Shown: positions 1-11,354, counted from the first letter of the stretch. The stretch: 15,282 bases of DNA from Phenylobacterium sp. (GCA_025350885.1 JANXXA010000353.1:1-15282), one strand, 5' to 3'. The notes: generated from the letters alone by a model not told the origin. Made by a program: numbers and translations.

Positions 1-908
1 CGACTGGCGAAGCGCTGGCCGACGTGCTGGACCTGTTTACGCCGCAGGCGCAGGCCAAGGGCCTCGCGCTCGCCTTCGCGGCGGACGGCGACCTGCCGGC
101 CTGCCTGTTGATCGACGCCGATCGGGTGCGCCAGGTGCTGATGAATCTGATCGGCAATGCGATCAAGTTCACCGACACGGGCGCGGTGCGCCTGGCGGCG
201 GCCTATGACCACAAGCGGGCGCGGCTGGAAATCCGGGTCGAGGACACCGGGCCGGGCCTGACCAAGGCCCAGACGCGGCGGCTGTTCCAGCGTTTTTCGC
301 AGGTCGACGCCTCATCGACGCGGCGCCACGGCGGCACCGGCCTTGGACTGGCGATCTGCAAGGGGCTGGTCGAGGCCATGGGCGGCGAGATCGGCGTCCG
401 CAGCCGTCCGGGCGAGGGATCGGTGTTCCACTTGACGATTCCGGCCCCGATCAGCGAACCGTCGCAGGCCGCGCCGGCCGGCGCCGGCGAGACATTGCTC
501 GACGGCGCCCGGGTGCTGGTGGTCGATGACAACCCGGTCAATCGCGAGCTGGCCCGCGCCATCCTGTCGCGGATCGGCGTGGAGGTCAGCGAGGCCGGTG
601 ACGGGCTCGCCGCCGTCGAGGCCGCCGCCACGACGCCGTTCGATGCGGTACTGATGGATATCCGCATGCCCGGCCTGGACGGTCCGGCGGCGGCGGCCAG
701 GATCCGCGCCGGCGACGGCCCCAATCGCCACACACCGATCCTGGCCTTCTCGGCCGACGTGGACATGGCGCGGTTCGAAGGCGCGGCGGGGGTGTTCGAT
801 GGTCTGGTGCGCAAGCCGATCGCGCCCCTGGAGCTGGTCAACGCGCTCTCGCGCTGCCTGCAGTGGGACGACGCCGAGGCGAGCGTTCCGGGCGCGGTGG
901 CCGGGTAG
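1..908 (+). CDS. Hybrid sensor histidine kinase, C-terminal part (ATPase + receiver domains)
   Basis: The reading frame is open from the window edge (first full codon at base 3), so the N-terminus is missing, including any sensor domains and the His-bearing DHp domain. Residues are numbered from the GTG at 24, which is only an internal codon. A GHKL ATPase domain covers about 10-142: N box with N41 and N45 (NLIGNAIKF), G1 box DTGPGL at 74-79, and G2 box GTGLGLAI at 104-111. A receiver domain covers about 162-280: acidic pair D168/D169, phosphoacceptor D212 in LMDIRMPG, Ser243 at the switch position and K264 in VRKPI. In this family ATP phosphorylates a His on the partner domain and the phosphate passes to the receiver Asp, often on to an Hpt protein. 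The signal sensed cannot be told from this fragment. The gene ends 9 bases before the convergent DUF3606 gene. Confidence 0.93.
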   Translation, partial: TGEALADVLDLFTPQAQAKGLALAFAADGDLPACLLIDADRVRQVLMNLIGNAIKFTDTGAVRLAAAYDHKRARLEIRVEDTGPGLTKAQTRRLFQRFSQVDASSTRRHGGTGLGLAICKGLVEAMGGEIGVRSRPGEGSVFHLTIPAPISEPSQAAPAGAGETLLDGARVLVVDDNPVNRELARAILSRIGVEVSEAGDGLAAVEAAATTPFDAVLMDIRMPGLDGPAAAARIRAGDGPNRHTPILAFSADVDMARFEGAAGVFDGLVRKPIAPLELVNALSRCLQWDDAEASVPGAVAG

Positions 909-917
909 GGCGCCGAC

Positions 918-1100
918 CTAGCGCTTCTTGCCCAGCTCCGCGGCGAGGTCCTTGGTCAGGCGGCCGACCTTGCGGTGGGCGGCGGTGAGCTGGTCCTTGG
1001 TCACCCCCCAGCGCTTCATCCAGTATTCCACGGCCTTGCGCTCGGAGAGATCGAGGCGGTCCTTGTCGATGAACCCGCGCTTATCCTTCAGGCCGGCCAT
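918..1100 (-). CDS. DUF3606 small protein
   Basis: A 60-residue basic, highly charged protein. It matches the DUF3606 pattern: an N-terminal D/K-rich stretch, then ERKAVEYWMKRWGVTKDQL, where the Y-W-x-x-x-x-G-V core is typical, then a helix with VGRLTKDLAAEL. Family members are short stand-alone proteins of unknown biochemical role, common in Alphaproteobacteria. They resemble a small helix-turn-helix-like fold, but no function is established. The ATG at 1100 is well supported: GGAGGA (complement of 1107-1112) lies 6 bases upstream. The gene converges on the histidine kinase (9-base gap) and is divergent from the symporter at 1192, so it probably has its own promoter within 1101-1191, although I could not pick out convincing -35/-10 boxes. 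There is no signal peptide or membrane segment. Confidence 0.85.
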   Translation of the reverse strand: MAGLKDKRGFIDKDRLDLSERKAVEYWMKRWGVTKDQLTAAHRKVGRLTKDLAAELGKKR

Positions 1101-1191
1101 GAGGGGTCCTCCGCGATCGGTTGAGCGTTACCGACCTTCCTTGCGCGGGGGAAGGCGCCGCGCCAAGGTCTGGCGGGCTTGGAGAGTGTGA

Positions 1192-2454
1192 ATGCTGCGA
1201 TCGTTGAGTGTGCGGGTGCTGATCGCGCTGTTGGCCGGCCTGGCCCTGGGCGCGGCGGCGGCGGCCTATGGCGGGGCCGACGTCAAGGGCGGCATCGAAC
1301 TGTTCGAATCGGTGGGCGGTCTGTGGCTCAACAGCCTTCGGATGACCGTCGTGCCGCTGATCTTCGCGGTGCTGGTGACCGGGATCGCGGGCGTGGCGGA
1401 CGCCGCGGCCACCGGGCGGCTGGCGGTCAGGGCGTTGATGCTGATCGTCGGGCTGCTGACCTTCGGCGCCTGTTACACGGTGGTCTTCGCCAACGGCTTC
1501 TATGCCTTGTGGCCGGTGGGCGAGGCGGGCGCCGCGGCGCTGAAGGCCGGGGCCACGGCGGCGCCGGACCTGGTCAAGCAGGCGCCCAGCCTGATCGGCT
1601 TCATCAAGGGCCTGGCGCCGCAGAACGCGCTGAAGGCTGCCTCGGAGGACGCCATCCTGCCGCTGGTGGTGTTCGCCAGCTTCTTCGGCTTTGCCGTCAC
1701 CCGCCTGCCCGACGCCCGGCGGCGCGCGATCACCGAGTTTTTCGAGGCGATCGGCGAGGCGATGGTGACCATCGTGCGCTGGGTGCTGTGGGCCGCGCCG
1801 GTGGGGGTGTTCGCACTCGGCCTCGGCGTCGGCCTGCGCGCCGGAATCGGTGCGGCCGGTGAGATCGCCCACTATGTGGCGGCCATCTCGCTGGCCAACA
1901 TCGGCATGACCGTCTTTGCTTACCTGCTGGCCCTGACCGTCGGCCGCGTGCCGCTGGGCCTGTGGGCGCGCGCGGTGGCGCCGGTGCAGGTGGCCGCCTT
2001 CGCCACCCAGTCGTCGCTGGCCTGCCTGCCGGCGATGATCGAGCGGTCGCGTGACGACCTGGGGATCGCCGACCGGGTGACCGGCATCGTCCTGCCGCTG
2101 GCCGTGGCGCTGTTTCGGATCACCGGCCCGGTCGCCAACCTGGGCGTGGCCCTGTTCCTGGCGCGGATCTATGGCGTCCACCCGAGCGCGGGTCAGTACG
2201 CCGGCGCGATCTTCGTGTCCGTGGCCACCAGCCTGGCGTCGGTCAGCCTGCCCGGCCAGATCTCGTTCTTCGCCAGCGTGGCGCCGCTGTGCCTGACGCT
2301 GGGCCTGCCGGTGGACCTGCTGCCGATCCTGATCGCCGTCGAAGTGATTCCCGACATCTTCCGCACGATCGGCAACGTCACCGGCGACATGGCGATCACC
2401 GCGATCCTTGGGCGTGGCGAGGCCGCGCCCAGCCCCCAAGGCGTGACGCCATGA
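1192..2454 (+). CDS. Dicarboxylate/amino acid:cation symporter (DAACS/SDF family), divergent clade
   Basis: A 420-residue inner-membrane protein with many hydrophobic segments and the length usual for GltP/DctA-type carriers. The family couples uptake of acidic amino acids or C4-dicarboxylates to Na+ or H+. Recognisable landmarks are the serine-rich re-entrant hairpin HP1 (TQSS at 272-275, FATQSSLACLP) and TM8 with D388, R391, N395 and D399 in PDIFRTIGNVTGD. These fit the substrate- and cation-binding D394, R397, N401 and D405 of archaeal GltPh. The TM7 NMDGT motif, a cation site in classical members, is absent; the equivalent stretch reads FRITGPVANL (308-317). Glu384 occupies the place of GltPh D390. 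The fold and family are therefore clear, but the substrate and coupling ion are not. The ATG at 1192 has GGAG at 1181-1184. The stop overlaps the next gene (ATGA), so the two are translationally coupled. Confidence 0.9.
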   Translation: MLRSLSVRVLIALLAGLALGAAAAAYGGADVKGGIELFESVGGLWLNSLRMTVVPLIFAVLVTGIAGVADAAATGRLAVRALMLIVGLLTFGACYTVVFANGFYALWPVGEAGAAALKAGATAAPDLVKQAPSLIGFIKGLAPQNALKAASEDAILPLVVFASFFGFAVTRLPDARRRAITEFFEAIGEAMVTIVRWVLWAAPVGVFALGLGVGLRAGIGAAGEIAHYVAAISLANIGMTVFAYLLALTVGRVPLGLWARAVAPVQVAAFATQSSLACLPAMIERSRDDLGIADRVTGIVLPLAVALFRITGPVANLGVALFLARIYGVHPSAGQYAGAIFVSVATSLASVSLPGQISFFASVAPLCLTLGLPVDLLPILIAVEVIPDIFRTIGNVTGDMAITAILGRGEAAPSPQGVTP

Positions 2455-2702
2455 TCACTTTGACGGTCACCGCGCGCGGGCGGGTCACGCTCCGCAGGGA
2501 CGTGCTGCAACATCTCGGCATCCGGCCGGGGGAAAAGATCGAACTGGAGAAGCTGCCGGACGGCCGAGTGGCGCTGAAGGCGGCGCGACCGGCCGGCGTG
2601 ATCGACGGCTTTCTGGGCCTGCTGGCCGGCAAGACCGGAAAGGCCGCGACCCTCGACGAGATCAACGACGCCACCGAGGCTGGCTGGGCCGGGCCGGCTT
2701 GA
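2451..2702 (+). CDS. AbrB/MazE/SpoVT-type DNA-binding protein (orphan antitoxin-like)
   Basis: An 83-residue protein. Residues 1-45 form a swapped-hairpin AbrB domain: VTARGRVTLRRDVLQHLGI, then PGEKIELEKLPDGRVALK. The tail (about 50-83, with ATLDEINDATEAGWAG) resembles the C-terminal toxin-binding tail of antitoxins that pair with PIN-domain (VapC-like) RNases. Such proteins usually bind their own promoter and neutralise the toxin. Here no toxin follows: only 56 bases separate it from an unrelated thioesterase. The ATG at 2451 overlaps the symporter stop TGA (2452-2454), so it is very likely co-transcribed and translationally coupled with that transporter; this fixes the start against longer in-frame options. 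It may be a solitary regulator, possibly of the transporter, or the remnant of a toxin-antitoxin pair. Family assignment is strong; the role is inference. Confidence 0.88.
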   Translation: MITLTVTARGRVTLRRDVLQHLGIRPGEKIELEKLPDGRVALKAARPAGVIDGFLGLLAGKTGKAATLDEINDATEAGWAGPA

Positions 2703-2758
2703 AGATCACGGGAGGGCGGCCTTGATCCCATAGCGGCGCGCCTTTACCCAGCTTGGGC

Positions 2759-3544
2759 ATGAGCAACGAGCCGTTCTTCCAGATCGAGGGGGCCCACTAC
2801 GTCCCGACCGCGGCGGCCCGCGGACCGTGGAACCCCAACTCGCTGCACGGGCGGGTGATCGCCGGCCTGCTGGGCGCGGAGATCGAGCGGCTGCACGGCA
2901 GCACCGACTTCATCCCCGCGCGGCTGACGGTGGACATGTACCGGCTGCCGGACCTGTCGCCGGTCGAGGTGGTCACCCGCGTCGTGCGCGCGGGCAACCG
3001 CATCAAGGTGATCGACGCGGAGTTCATCTCAGGCGGGGTCAGCGCCGGCCGCGCCACCTGCCAGCTGCTGAAGCGCACGGAAAATCCCTCGGGCAACGTC
3101 TGGAAGCCACCGACCTGGGACGTCCCGGCGCCGGGCGACATCGCCCCGCCCACCGACGGCCGCTCGGGCATGGGCGGGATGTGGGCGACGCGGCGGATCG
3201 AGGGCGACTTCGGAACCGTGGGCCGAAAGCGGATCTGGGTCAGCGAAGTGCGCGATCTGGTGGCCGGCCGGGCGCTGACCCCCTTCGTGCGGGTGGCGGT
3301 CTCGGCGGACTTCACCAGTCCCTTCGCCAACGCCGGCGACGCGGGGCTGGAGTTCATCAACTCCGACTTGACGCTCTATCTGCACCGCGAGCCGCGTACT
3401 GAGTGGATCGGCTATGAGGTGGTGGGCCACGGGGCCAGCGATGGCGTGGCGATCGGCGAATGCTTCCTCTACGACGAGGACGGACCTATCGGTTCGGCGT
3501 CCTGCGCGGCATTGGCGCAACGCCGGCTGGCGCCCCGGGACTGA
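2759..3544 (+). CDS. Acyl-CoA thioesterase family protein (double hotdog, TesB-like)
   Basis: A 261-residue cytoplasmic protein with two hotdog-like halves. The first (about 8-108) includes SLHGRVIAGLLGAEIER, the central hotdog helix with its His-Gly, and YRLPDLSPVEVVTRVVRAGN. The second (about 145-255) includes FTSPFANAG, NSDLTLYLHREPRTEWIGYE and the C-terminal strand GIGECFLYDEDGPIGSA-type pattern (231-248). Family members hydrolyse acyl-CoA thioesters to free acid and CoA; acyl chain preference cannot be read from sequence. The TesB-type catalytic Asp/Thr/Gln set was not confidently located. I chose the ATG at 2759; a TTG two codons upstream (2753) is possible. No good Shine-Dalgarno sequence lies close by (GGAGGG at 2711-2716 is too far), so the start is somewhat uncertain. 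It lies 56 bases after the AbrB gene and 50 before the PqaA-like gene, all on the same strand. Confidence 0.82.
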   Translation: MSNEPFFQIEGAHYVPTAAARGPWNPNSLHGRVIAGLLGAEIERLHGSTDFIPARLTVDMYRLPDLSPVEVVTRVVRAGNRIKVIDAEFISGGVSAGRATCQLLKRTENPSGNVWKPPTWDVPAPGDIAPPTDGRSGMGGMWATRRIEGDFGTVGRKRIWVSEVRDLVAGRALTPFVRVAVSADFTSPFANAGDAGLEFINSDLTLYLHREPRTEWIGYEVVGHGASDGVAIGECFLYDEDGPIGSASCAALAQRRLAPRD

Positions 3545-3594
3545 TCGGCGCAGGGCTGACCGACGCGACACGAGGCAATCTGGAGAGGTGCTAG

Positions 3595-5025
3595 ATGCGA
3601 CTGCTGAAGCTGCTGAACGGCGGACTGGCCGCGACTCTGCTGGCGTGGACGTGCATGACCGGCGCCCCGGCCTCGGCCAATCCGAAAAACGCGCTGGACG
3701 CCTATGTGGCCAAGCCCGATCCGGCGTTCGCCTGGACGGTGGCGGGACAGATCTCCGGACCGGGCTATCACGGCGCGGTGCTGCGGATGACTTCGCAGAC
3801 CTGGCTCACCGACAAAAAGGTCGACAAGCCGGTCTGGACCCATTGGCTGACGGTCATCGTGCCGGACAGGGTCAGCCATCACGAGGCGCTGCTCTACATC
3901 ACCGGCGGCGACAACACCGATCCCGCCCCGACCAAGGCCGCCGACCGCTGGGCCAGGATGGCCGTGGAGACCGGCTCGGTGGTCGCCGAGCTGGACGACG
4001 TGCCCAATCAGCCGCTGCGCTTTGCCGAAGACCCCCGGCCGCGCGTCGAGGATGAGATTATCGCCTATCAACAGGCCAAGTTCGCCAAGACCCGTGATCC
4101 GCTGGACCTGGTGCGCCTGCCGATGGTCAAGAGCGGAACCCAGGCCATGACCGCGATCCAGCAATACCTGGCCGGCGAGGCGGGGGGTAAGCTGAAGATC
4201 ACCGGCTTCGTGGTCTCCGGCGGCTCCAAGCGGGCCTGGACGACCTGGCTGGTCGGCGCGCTCGACCGCCGGGTGATCGGCATCATTCCGATCGTCATCA
4301 ACACGCTGAACCTGGAGCCCTCGCGGCGGCACCAGTGGGAGGTGATGGGCTACTTCTCGCCGGCGATCAAAGACTACGTGGAGAACGGGTTGGTCCCAGG
4401 CCTGGTCGGCTCGACGGCGATGGCCGACATCGCCCGCATCGAAGACCCGCTGAACTATCGCGACCGGCCGGCGATGCGGATGCCGAAATACGTGATCAAC
4501 GCGGTGGGCGACCAGTATTTCCCGCCGGACAACACGCGGTTTTCCTACCACCTGCTGCCGGAGCTGAAGCGGTTGCGGATGATCCCCAACTCGAAGCACT
4601 CCACGGCCGGAACCGACATTTCCGAGAGCATGACGGCCTTCTACGACGCCGTGCTGAACCACCGGCCGATCCCGGACTATGCGTGGACGGTGCGCAAGGA
4701 CGGGGCGATCGTCGTGCGCTCGAAGACCCGGCCGCTGGAAGTCAGGCTCTGGCAGGGCAACGATCCCAAGGCCCGCGATTTCCGCGTCGACACCATCGGA
4801 GACAAGGCGTTCACCTCGACACTCCTGGCGCGCGGCAAGGACGGGACCTGGGTCGGCAAGGTCGCCAGGCCCAAGGACGGCTGGACGGCCTATTTCCTCG
4901 AACTCACCTATCCCAGCGGTGGCAAGTACGCGTTCAAGTTCACCACCGAGGTCTCGGTGATCCCCGACACCCTGCCCTATCGGTGGAAGGACGCCCGGCC
5001 GATCACCGCGCCGGACGGGAAGTAG
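3595..5025 (+). CDS. PhoPQ-activated pathogenicity-related (PqaA-type) secreted alpha/beta hydrolase-like protein
   Basis: A 476-residue protein of the PhoPQ_related family. A Sec signal peptide is visible at the N-terminus: basic MRLLK, hydrophobic core 11-19, cleavage probably after APASA (about residue 28), so the mature protein is expected in the periplasm or outside. Family landmarks are YVAKPDPAFAW at 37-47, LTVIVPD at 85-91, LYITGGDN at 100-107, the nucleophile-elbow-like VSGGSKRAWTTWL with Ser211, then NAVGDQYFPPDN with D306 and D312, and PNSKHS with His335. Ser211, one of the Asp residues and His335 form a plausible alpha/beta-hydrolase triad; this is inference. A beta-rich tail (about 365-465) follows. 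Named after Salmonella PqaA, members have no firmly settled reaction. The ATG is preceded by GGAGAGG at 3582-3588. An aminotransferase follows after 44 bases. Confidence 0.88.
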   Translation: MRLLKLLNGGLAATLLAWTCMTGAPASANPKNALDAYVAKPDPAFAWTVAGQISGPGYHGAVLRMTSQTWLTDKKVDKPVWTHWLTVIVPDRVSHHEALLYITGGDNTDPAPTKAADRWARMAVETGSVVAELDDVPNQPLRFAEDPRPRVEDEIIAYQQAKFAKTRDPLDLVRLPMVKSGTQAMTAIQQYLAGEAGGKLKITGFVVSGGSKRAWTTWLVGALDRRVIGIIPIVINTLNLEPSRRHQWEVMGYFSPAIKDYVENGLVPGLVGSTAMADIARIEDPLNYRDRPAMRMPKYVINAVGDQYFPPDNTRFSYHLLPELKRLRMIPNSKHSTAGTDISESMTAFYDAVLNHRPIPDYAWTVRKDGAIVVRSKTRPLEVRLWQGNDPKARDFRVDTIGDKAFTSTLLARGKDGTWVGKVARPKDGWTAYFLELTYPSGGKYAFKFTTEVSVIPDTLPYRWKDARPITAPDGK

Positions 5026-5069
5026 CGGCGGCGAGTAGCGGCGGAAGGAATCGGGCGATAGATGGCGCC

Positions 5070-6233
5070 ATGTCCTCAGCCGTCGCCCGCCCGGAAGTCC
5101 AAGCCCTTCGCCCCTCGCAGATCCGCGAGGTGGCCAATGCGAGCCTGGCGCGCAAGGACATCCTGAAGTTCTGGGTCGGTGAGAGCGACCAGCCGACACC
5201 GATGTTCATCCGCGAGGCCACGGCCAGGGCGTTGATGGCGGGAGAGACCTACTACACCCACAACCTGGGCCGCGAAGACCTGCGCGAGGCGTTGTCGGCC
5301 TATCTCGGACGGCTGCACGGCCAGCCGGTCGGGCTCGAGCGGCTGGGGATCACCAGCGCCGGGGTCAACGCCCTGATGCTGGTCAGCCAGGCGGTGGTCT
5401 CGCCGGGCGACAGGGTGGTGGTGACGACGCCGGCTTGGCCCAACATCGTGGAGATCCCGCGCATCCTGTCGGCGAGGCTGGAGACCGTGGCGCTGGAGCG
5501 CGCCCAGGGGCGCTGGCGGCTCGACCTCGACCGGCTGATGACCGCCCTGACCCCCGACACCCGGGCGCTGTTTCTCAATTCGCCGAACAACCCCACGGGC
5601 TGGACCCTGCCGGCCGAGGACCGTGCCGCGATCCTGGAGCGGTGCCGCAGGTACGGCATCTGGCTGATCACCGACGATCCCTATGAGCGGCTGATCTTCG
5701 GGCCGGAACCCTCCGCGCCGTCGTTCCTGCCGCTGGCCGGCGACGACGAGCGGGTGATCTCCACCAACACCTTCTCCAAGGCCTGGCGGATGACCGGCTG
5801 GCGGATGGGCTGGATGGTGCTGCCCAGGAGCCTCGTGGACTCCATGGGGGTGGTCATTGAGTATAACACCTCGTGCGCGCCGGATTTCATCCAGAGTGGA
5901 GCCATCGCCGCGCTGAACCACGGCGAGCCCTCGATCGCCGCCTTGCGGGCCGAACTGGCGGCCGCCAAGGATCAGGTGGTGGGGGCGCTGCGCCAGATGC
6001 CGGGCGTCGAGGCGCCGGAGCCGCAGGGCGGCATGTACGCCTTTTTCCGCATCGAAGGCGTGACCAACTCGGTGGCGGTGGCCAAGGACCTGATCGCCAA
6101 GGCCGGGATCGGTCTGGCGCCTGGATCGGCGTTCGGACCGGAAGGCCAGGGCTGGCTGCGCTGGTGCTTCGCCAACCGCCCGGAAACCAACGCCGCCGGA
6201 CTGGAGCGTCTGGCGCGCTATCTCAAGGGTTAG
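5070..6233 (+). CDS. PLP-dependent aminotransferase, class I/II (fold type I)
   Basis: A 387-residue cytoplasmic enzyme of the aspartate-aminotransferase fold, normal length. Diagnostic residues are NSPNNPTGW with N174 (cofactor ring), D202 and Y205 in TDDPYERL (pyridine nitrogen and O3'), PLP-binding Lys237 in NTFSKAWRMTGWRMGW, R245 (phosphate) and R364 in WLRWCFANRP, the usual carboxylate-binding Arg. The enzyme should move an amino group between an amino acid and a 2-oxo acid via pyridoxal phosphate; the side-chain preference cannot be read, so I give no symbol. The ATG at 5070 is the only suitable start in this frame near the family N-terminus. A good Shine-Dalgarno (GGAAGGA, 5043-5049) lies unusually far upstream, and an out-of-frame ATG at 5062 lies between. 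The stop TAG overlaps the TAA of the convergent gene at 6230. Confidence 0.9.
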   Translation: MSSAVARPEVQALRPSQIREVANASLARKDILKFWVGESDQPTPMFIREATARALMAGETYYTHNLGREDLREALSAYLGRLHGQPVGLERLGITSAGVNALMLVSQAVVSPGDRVVVTTPAWPNIVEIPRILSARLETVALERAQGRWRLDLDRLMTALTPDTRALFLNSPNNPTGWTLPAEDRAAILERCRRYGIWLITDDPYERLIFGPEPSAPSFLPLAGDDERVISTNTFSKAWRMTGWRMGWMVLPRSLVDSMGVVIEYNTSCAPDFIQSGAIAALNHGEPSIAALRAELAAAKDQVVGALRQMPGVEAPEPQGGMYAFFRIEGVTNSVAVAKDLIAKAGIGLAPGSAFGPEGQGWLRWCFANRPETNAAGLERLARYLKG

Positions 6234-6916
6234 TTCGGCGGCGGCGCGGGCTCAGGCGCGGGCGTGGCCTCGGCAGGATCCGGCGCCGGCTCAGGCTCGG
6301 CATTCACCTTGAACGACGCCCCGAACAGGGTGGCGCGGGCTTCGAGATCCTTGGCGGTGGTGTCGCAGCGGGCCGGCAGCGTCCAGCTCATCCAGGCCTG
6401 GGCCAGGCGCGCCTTGGTGACCTCGGGGCCGGCGGTCCAGGTGGCCCGGCCCTTGCCGAGCGCCGCGGCGCCGAGGGTGTTGATCGGCCTGAGGCTGGCC
6501 TTTTCCGCCGCGGTCAGCGCGGCCTGATAGGTTTTCAGCTGGGCGCGGCCGGCCTTCTGCATGTCGGCATAGACCTTGAGGTCGTCGGCAAGCTTGCGGC
6601 CGGGCGGGCGGTAGGTTGTCTCGATTCGGGTGACCTCGGGCATCACCTGGTCATGCAGATCGAGGTAGCCGCGCAAGGTCCCATAGCACCAGGCGACGAA
6701 GGGATAGTCCTCATGCGGCGCGCCGGCCGGCCAGGGGGCTTCGGGCACAGTCTCGGCGGCCGGAGCTTCGGTGGCCGGAGACTCGTGGGCAAGCGCATCG
6801 GCGGGCGTCGCCGCCTCGACGGCGGGCGCGGAGGGCCCGGCGGTGGGGCCTTCGGCCGGCGTCTCGGTCGGTTGACCAAGCAGGAACAGGGCGAGCGCGA
6901 CGAAAAAGGGAGCCAT
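6230..6916 (-). CDS. Secreted Pro/Ala-rich hypothetical protein
   Basis: A 228-residue protein I do not recognise. It begins with a short hydrophobic segment (FFVALALFLLG, 4-14), which is likely a signal peptide or N-terminal anchor. A low-complexity linker rich in Pro, Ala, Glu and Thr covers about 16-68. A globular, helix-rich region follows at about 70-203, starting at DYPFVAWCYGTLRGYLDLHD and containing only two cysteines, C77 and C184, which could form a disulfide if exported. A second Pro-rich tail (206-228) ends the protein. The architecture suggests a periplasmic protein tethered or spaced by flexible ends; no enzymatic motif is visible. It lies 23 bases downstream of the oxoprolinase gene on the same strand, so it is probably in the same transcript. 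Its stop codon overlaps the stop of the aminotransferase gene. Confidence 0.75.
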   Translation of the reverse strand: MAPFFVALALFLLGQPTETPAEGPTAGPSAPAVEAATPADALAHESPATEAPAAETVPEAPWPAGAPHEDYPFVAWCYGTLRGYLDLHDQVMPEVTRIETTYRPPGRKLADDLKVYADMQKAGRAQLKTYQAALTAAEKASLRPINTLGAAALGKGRATWTAGPEVTKARLAQAWMSWTLPARCDTTAKDLEARATLFGASFKVNAEPEPAPDPAEATPAPEPAPPPN

Positions 6917-6939
6917 GGGCGACAGTTGCCTTGAGGATT

Positions 6940-10599
<3,660 letters not shown>

Positions 10600-10658
10600 A
10601 ACTTAACCCGTCCCGTGATTGTCTTGCCGCCGCCACACTCGTAAGGCTGCTTATCCCA

Positions 10659-11354
10659 ATGAGCTTCTGGCGTAAAATTGCCGGCCTGGCCGCGCGCAAC
10701 CTCGACGAGGCCGAGTGCGATGTCTGTCCGCCCGGGCTGCCCGGCGAGGATCCTGCGTTCTCGACGGCGGTCACCGCCCTGGGCGCCAAGCTCGCCAAGG
10801 CCGACGGCAACGCCCGGTCTTCTGAATACGCCGCCTTTTCCGAGGTGTTCCAGGCCGACGCCGGCAGCGAAGGCAATGTGCGCCGCCTCTACCAGCTGGC
10901 CCGGCAGACCACGCGCGGCTTCGAGAGCTATGCGCGCCGGCTGGAAAAACGCTATCGCGGGTGCCCGCAACTGCTGGAAGACGTACTGGACGGCCTGTTC
11001 TTCGTGGCCACGTCGGACGGCGTGGTGACCGGCGACGAGCTTGCCTATCTGGAGCGGGTATCGGCCCTGTTCGGCCAGAGCCCGCTGGTGTTCAGACGGG
11101 TGAAGGTCACCCATCTGGGCCATGAGCCCGGCGATCCCTACGCGGTGCTGGGCGTGGCGCACGATGCCGCCGACGGCGATCTGCACGCCGCCTGGAAGCT
11201 GTTGCTGTCCCACGCCCATCCCGACCGCGCCCGCGCCCGCGGCCTGCCCGACGCCTATGTCGAGGTCGCCGAGGCCAAGGCCGCCGGCATCAACGCCGCC
11301 TACGACGCCGCGCTGCGCGAACGTCGCGCCTTGCAGCCGCAGGACGCGGCCTAG
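10659..11354 (+). CDS. TerB-DnaJ (DjlA-like) co-chaperone
   Basis: A 231-residue protein. The N-terminal two thirds (about 30-150) look like a helical TerB/DjlA-type domain, with FSTAVTALGAKLAKADGN and LFFVATSDGVVTGDELAYLERV repeating the acidic D-G-x-V-T pattern of that fold. A C-terminal J domain (about 158-222) starts DPYAVLGV and has the HPD motif at 187-189 (SHAHPDRA), the signature needed to stimulate Hsp70/DnaK ATPase. It therefore probably acts as a specialised DnaK co-chaperone. Unlike enterobacterial DjlA it has no obvious N-terminal transmembrane anchor, so it is likely cytoplasmic. The start ATG at 10659 has only a weak AAGG (10643-10646) upstream. The gene is divergent from the oxoprolinase gene across 59 bases, which must hold both promoters. 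Confidence 0.87.
   Translation: MSFWRKIAGLAARNLDEAECDVCPPGLPGEDPAFSTAVTALGAKLAKADGNARSSEYAAFSEVFQADAGSEGNVRRLYQLARQTTRGFESYARRLEKRYRGCPQLLEDVLDGLFFVATSDGVVTGDELAYLERVSALFGQSPLVFRRVKVTHLGHEPGDPYAVLGVAHDAADGDLHAAWKLLLSHAHPDRARARGLPDAYVEVAEAKAAGINAAYDAALRERRALQPQDAA

Noticed and set aside
1081..2439. A 452-codon open frame on the minus strand opposite the symporter
   Set aside because: Arg/His/Gln-rich low-complexity translation opposite a membrane protein gene with clear family motifs. This is a typical antisense artefact of GC-rich codons.
5021..5044. Direct repeat AGTAGCGGCGG around the stop of the PqaA-like gene, duplicating the TAG
   Set aside because: A short slippage-type duplication in GC-rich sequence, with no visible function.
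4335..5069. A long upstream extension of the aminotransferase reading frame
   Set aside because: The extension lies inside the PqaA-like gene in another frame and reads as Arg/Gly-rich nonsense. Family length and the N-terminus fit the ATG at 5070.
5062..5166. An out-of-frame ATG (5062) better spaced from the GGAAGGA ribosome site, opening a short frame of about 34 codons
   Set aside because: It could be a leader peptide, but the product is Pro/Arg-rich with no support, and the true gene starts 8 bases later. Spacing alone is not enough.
3469..5199. A 576-codon open frame on the minus strand opposite the PqaA-like gene
   Set aside because: It is rich in Arg, Gly, Pro and His with no recognisable domain, and mirrors a clearly coding plus-strand gene in high-GC DNA. 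It is a shadow frame.
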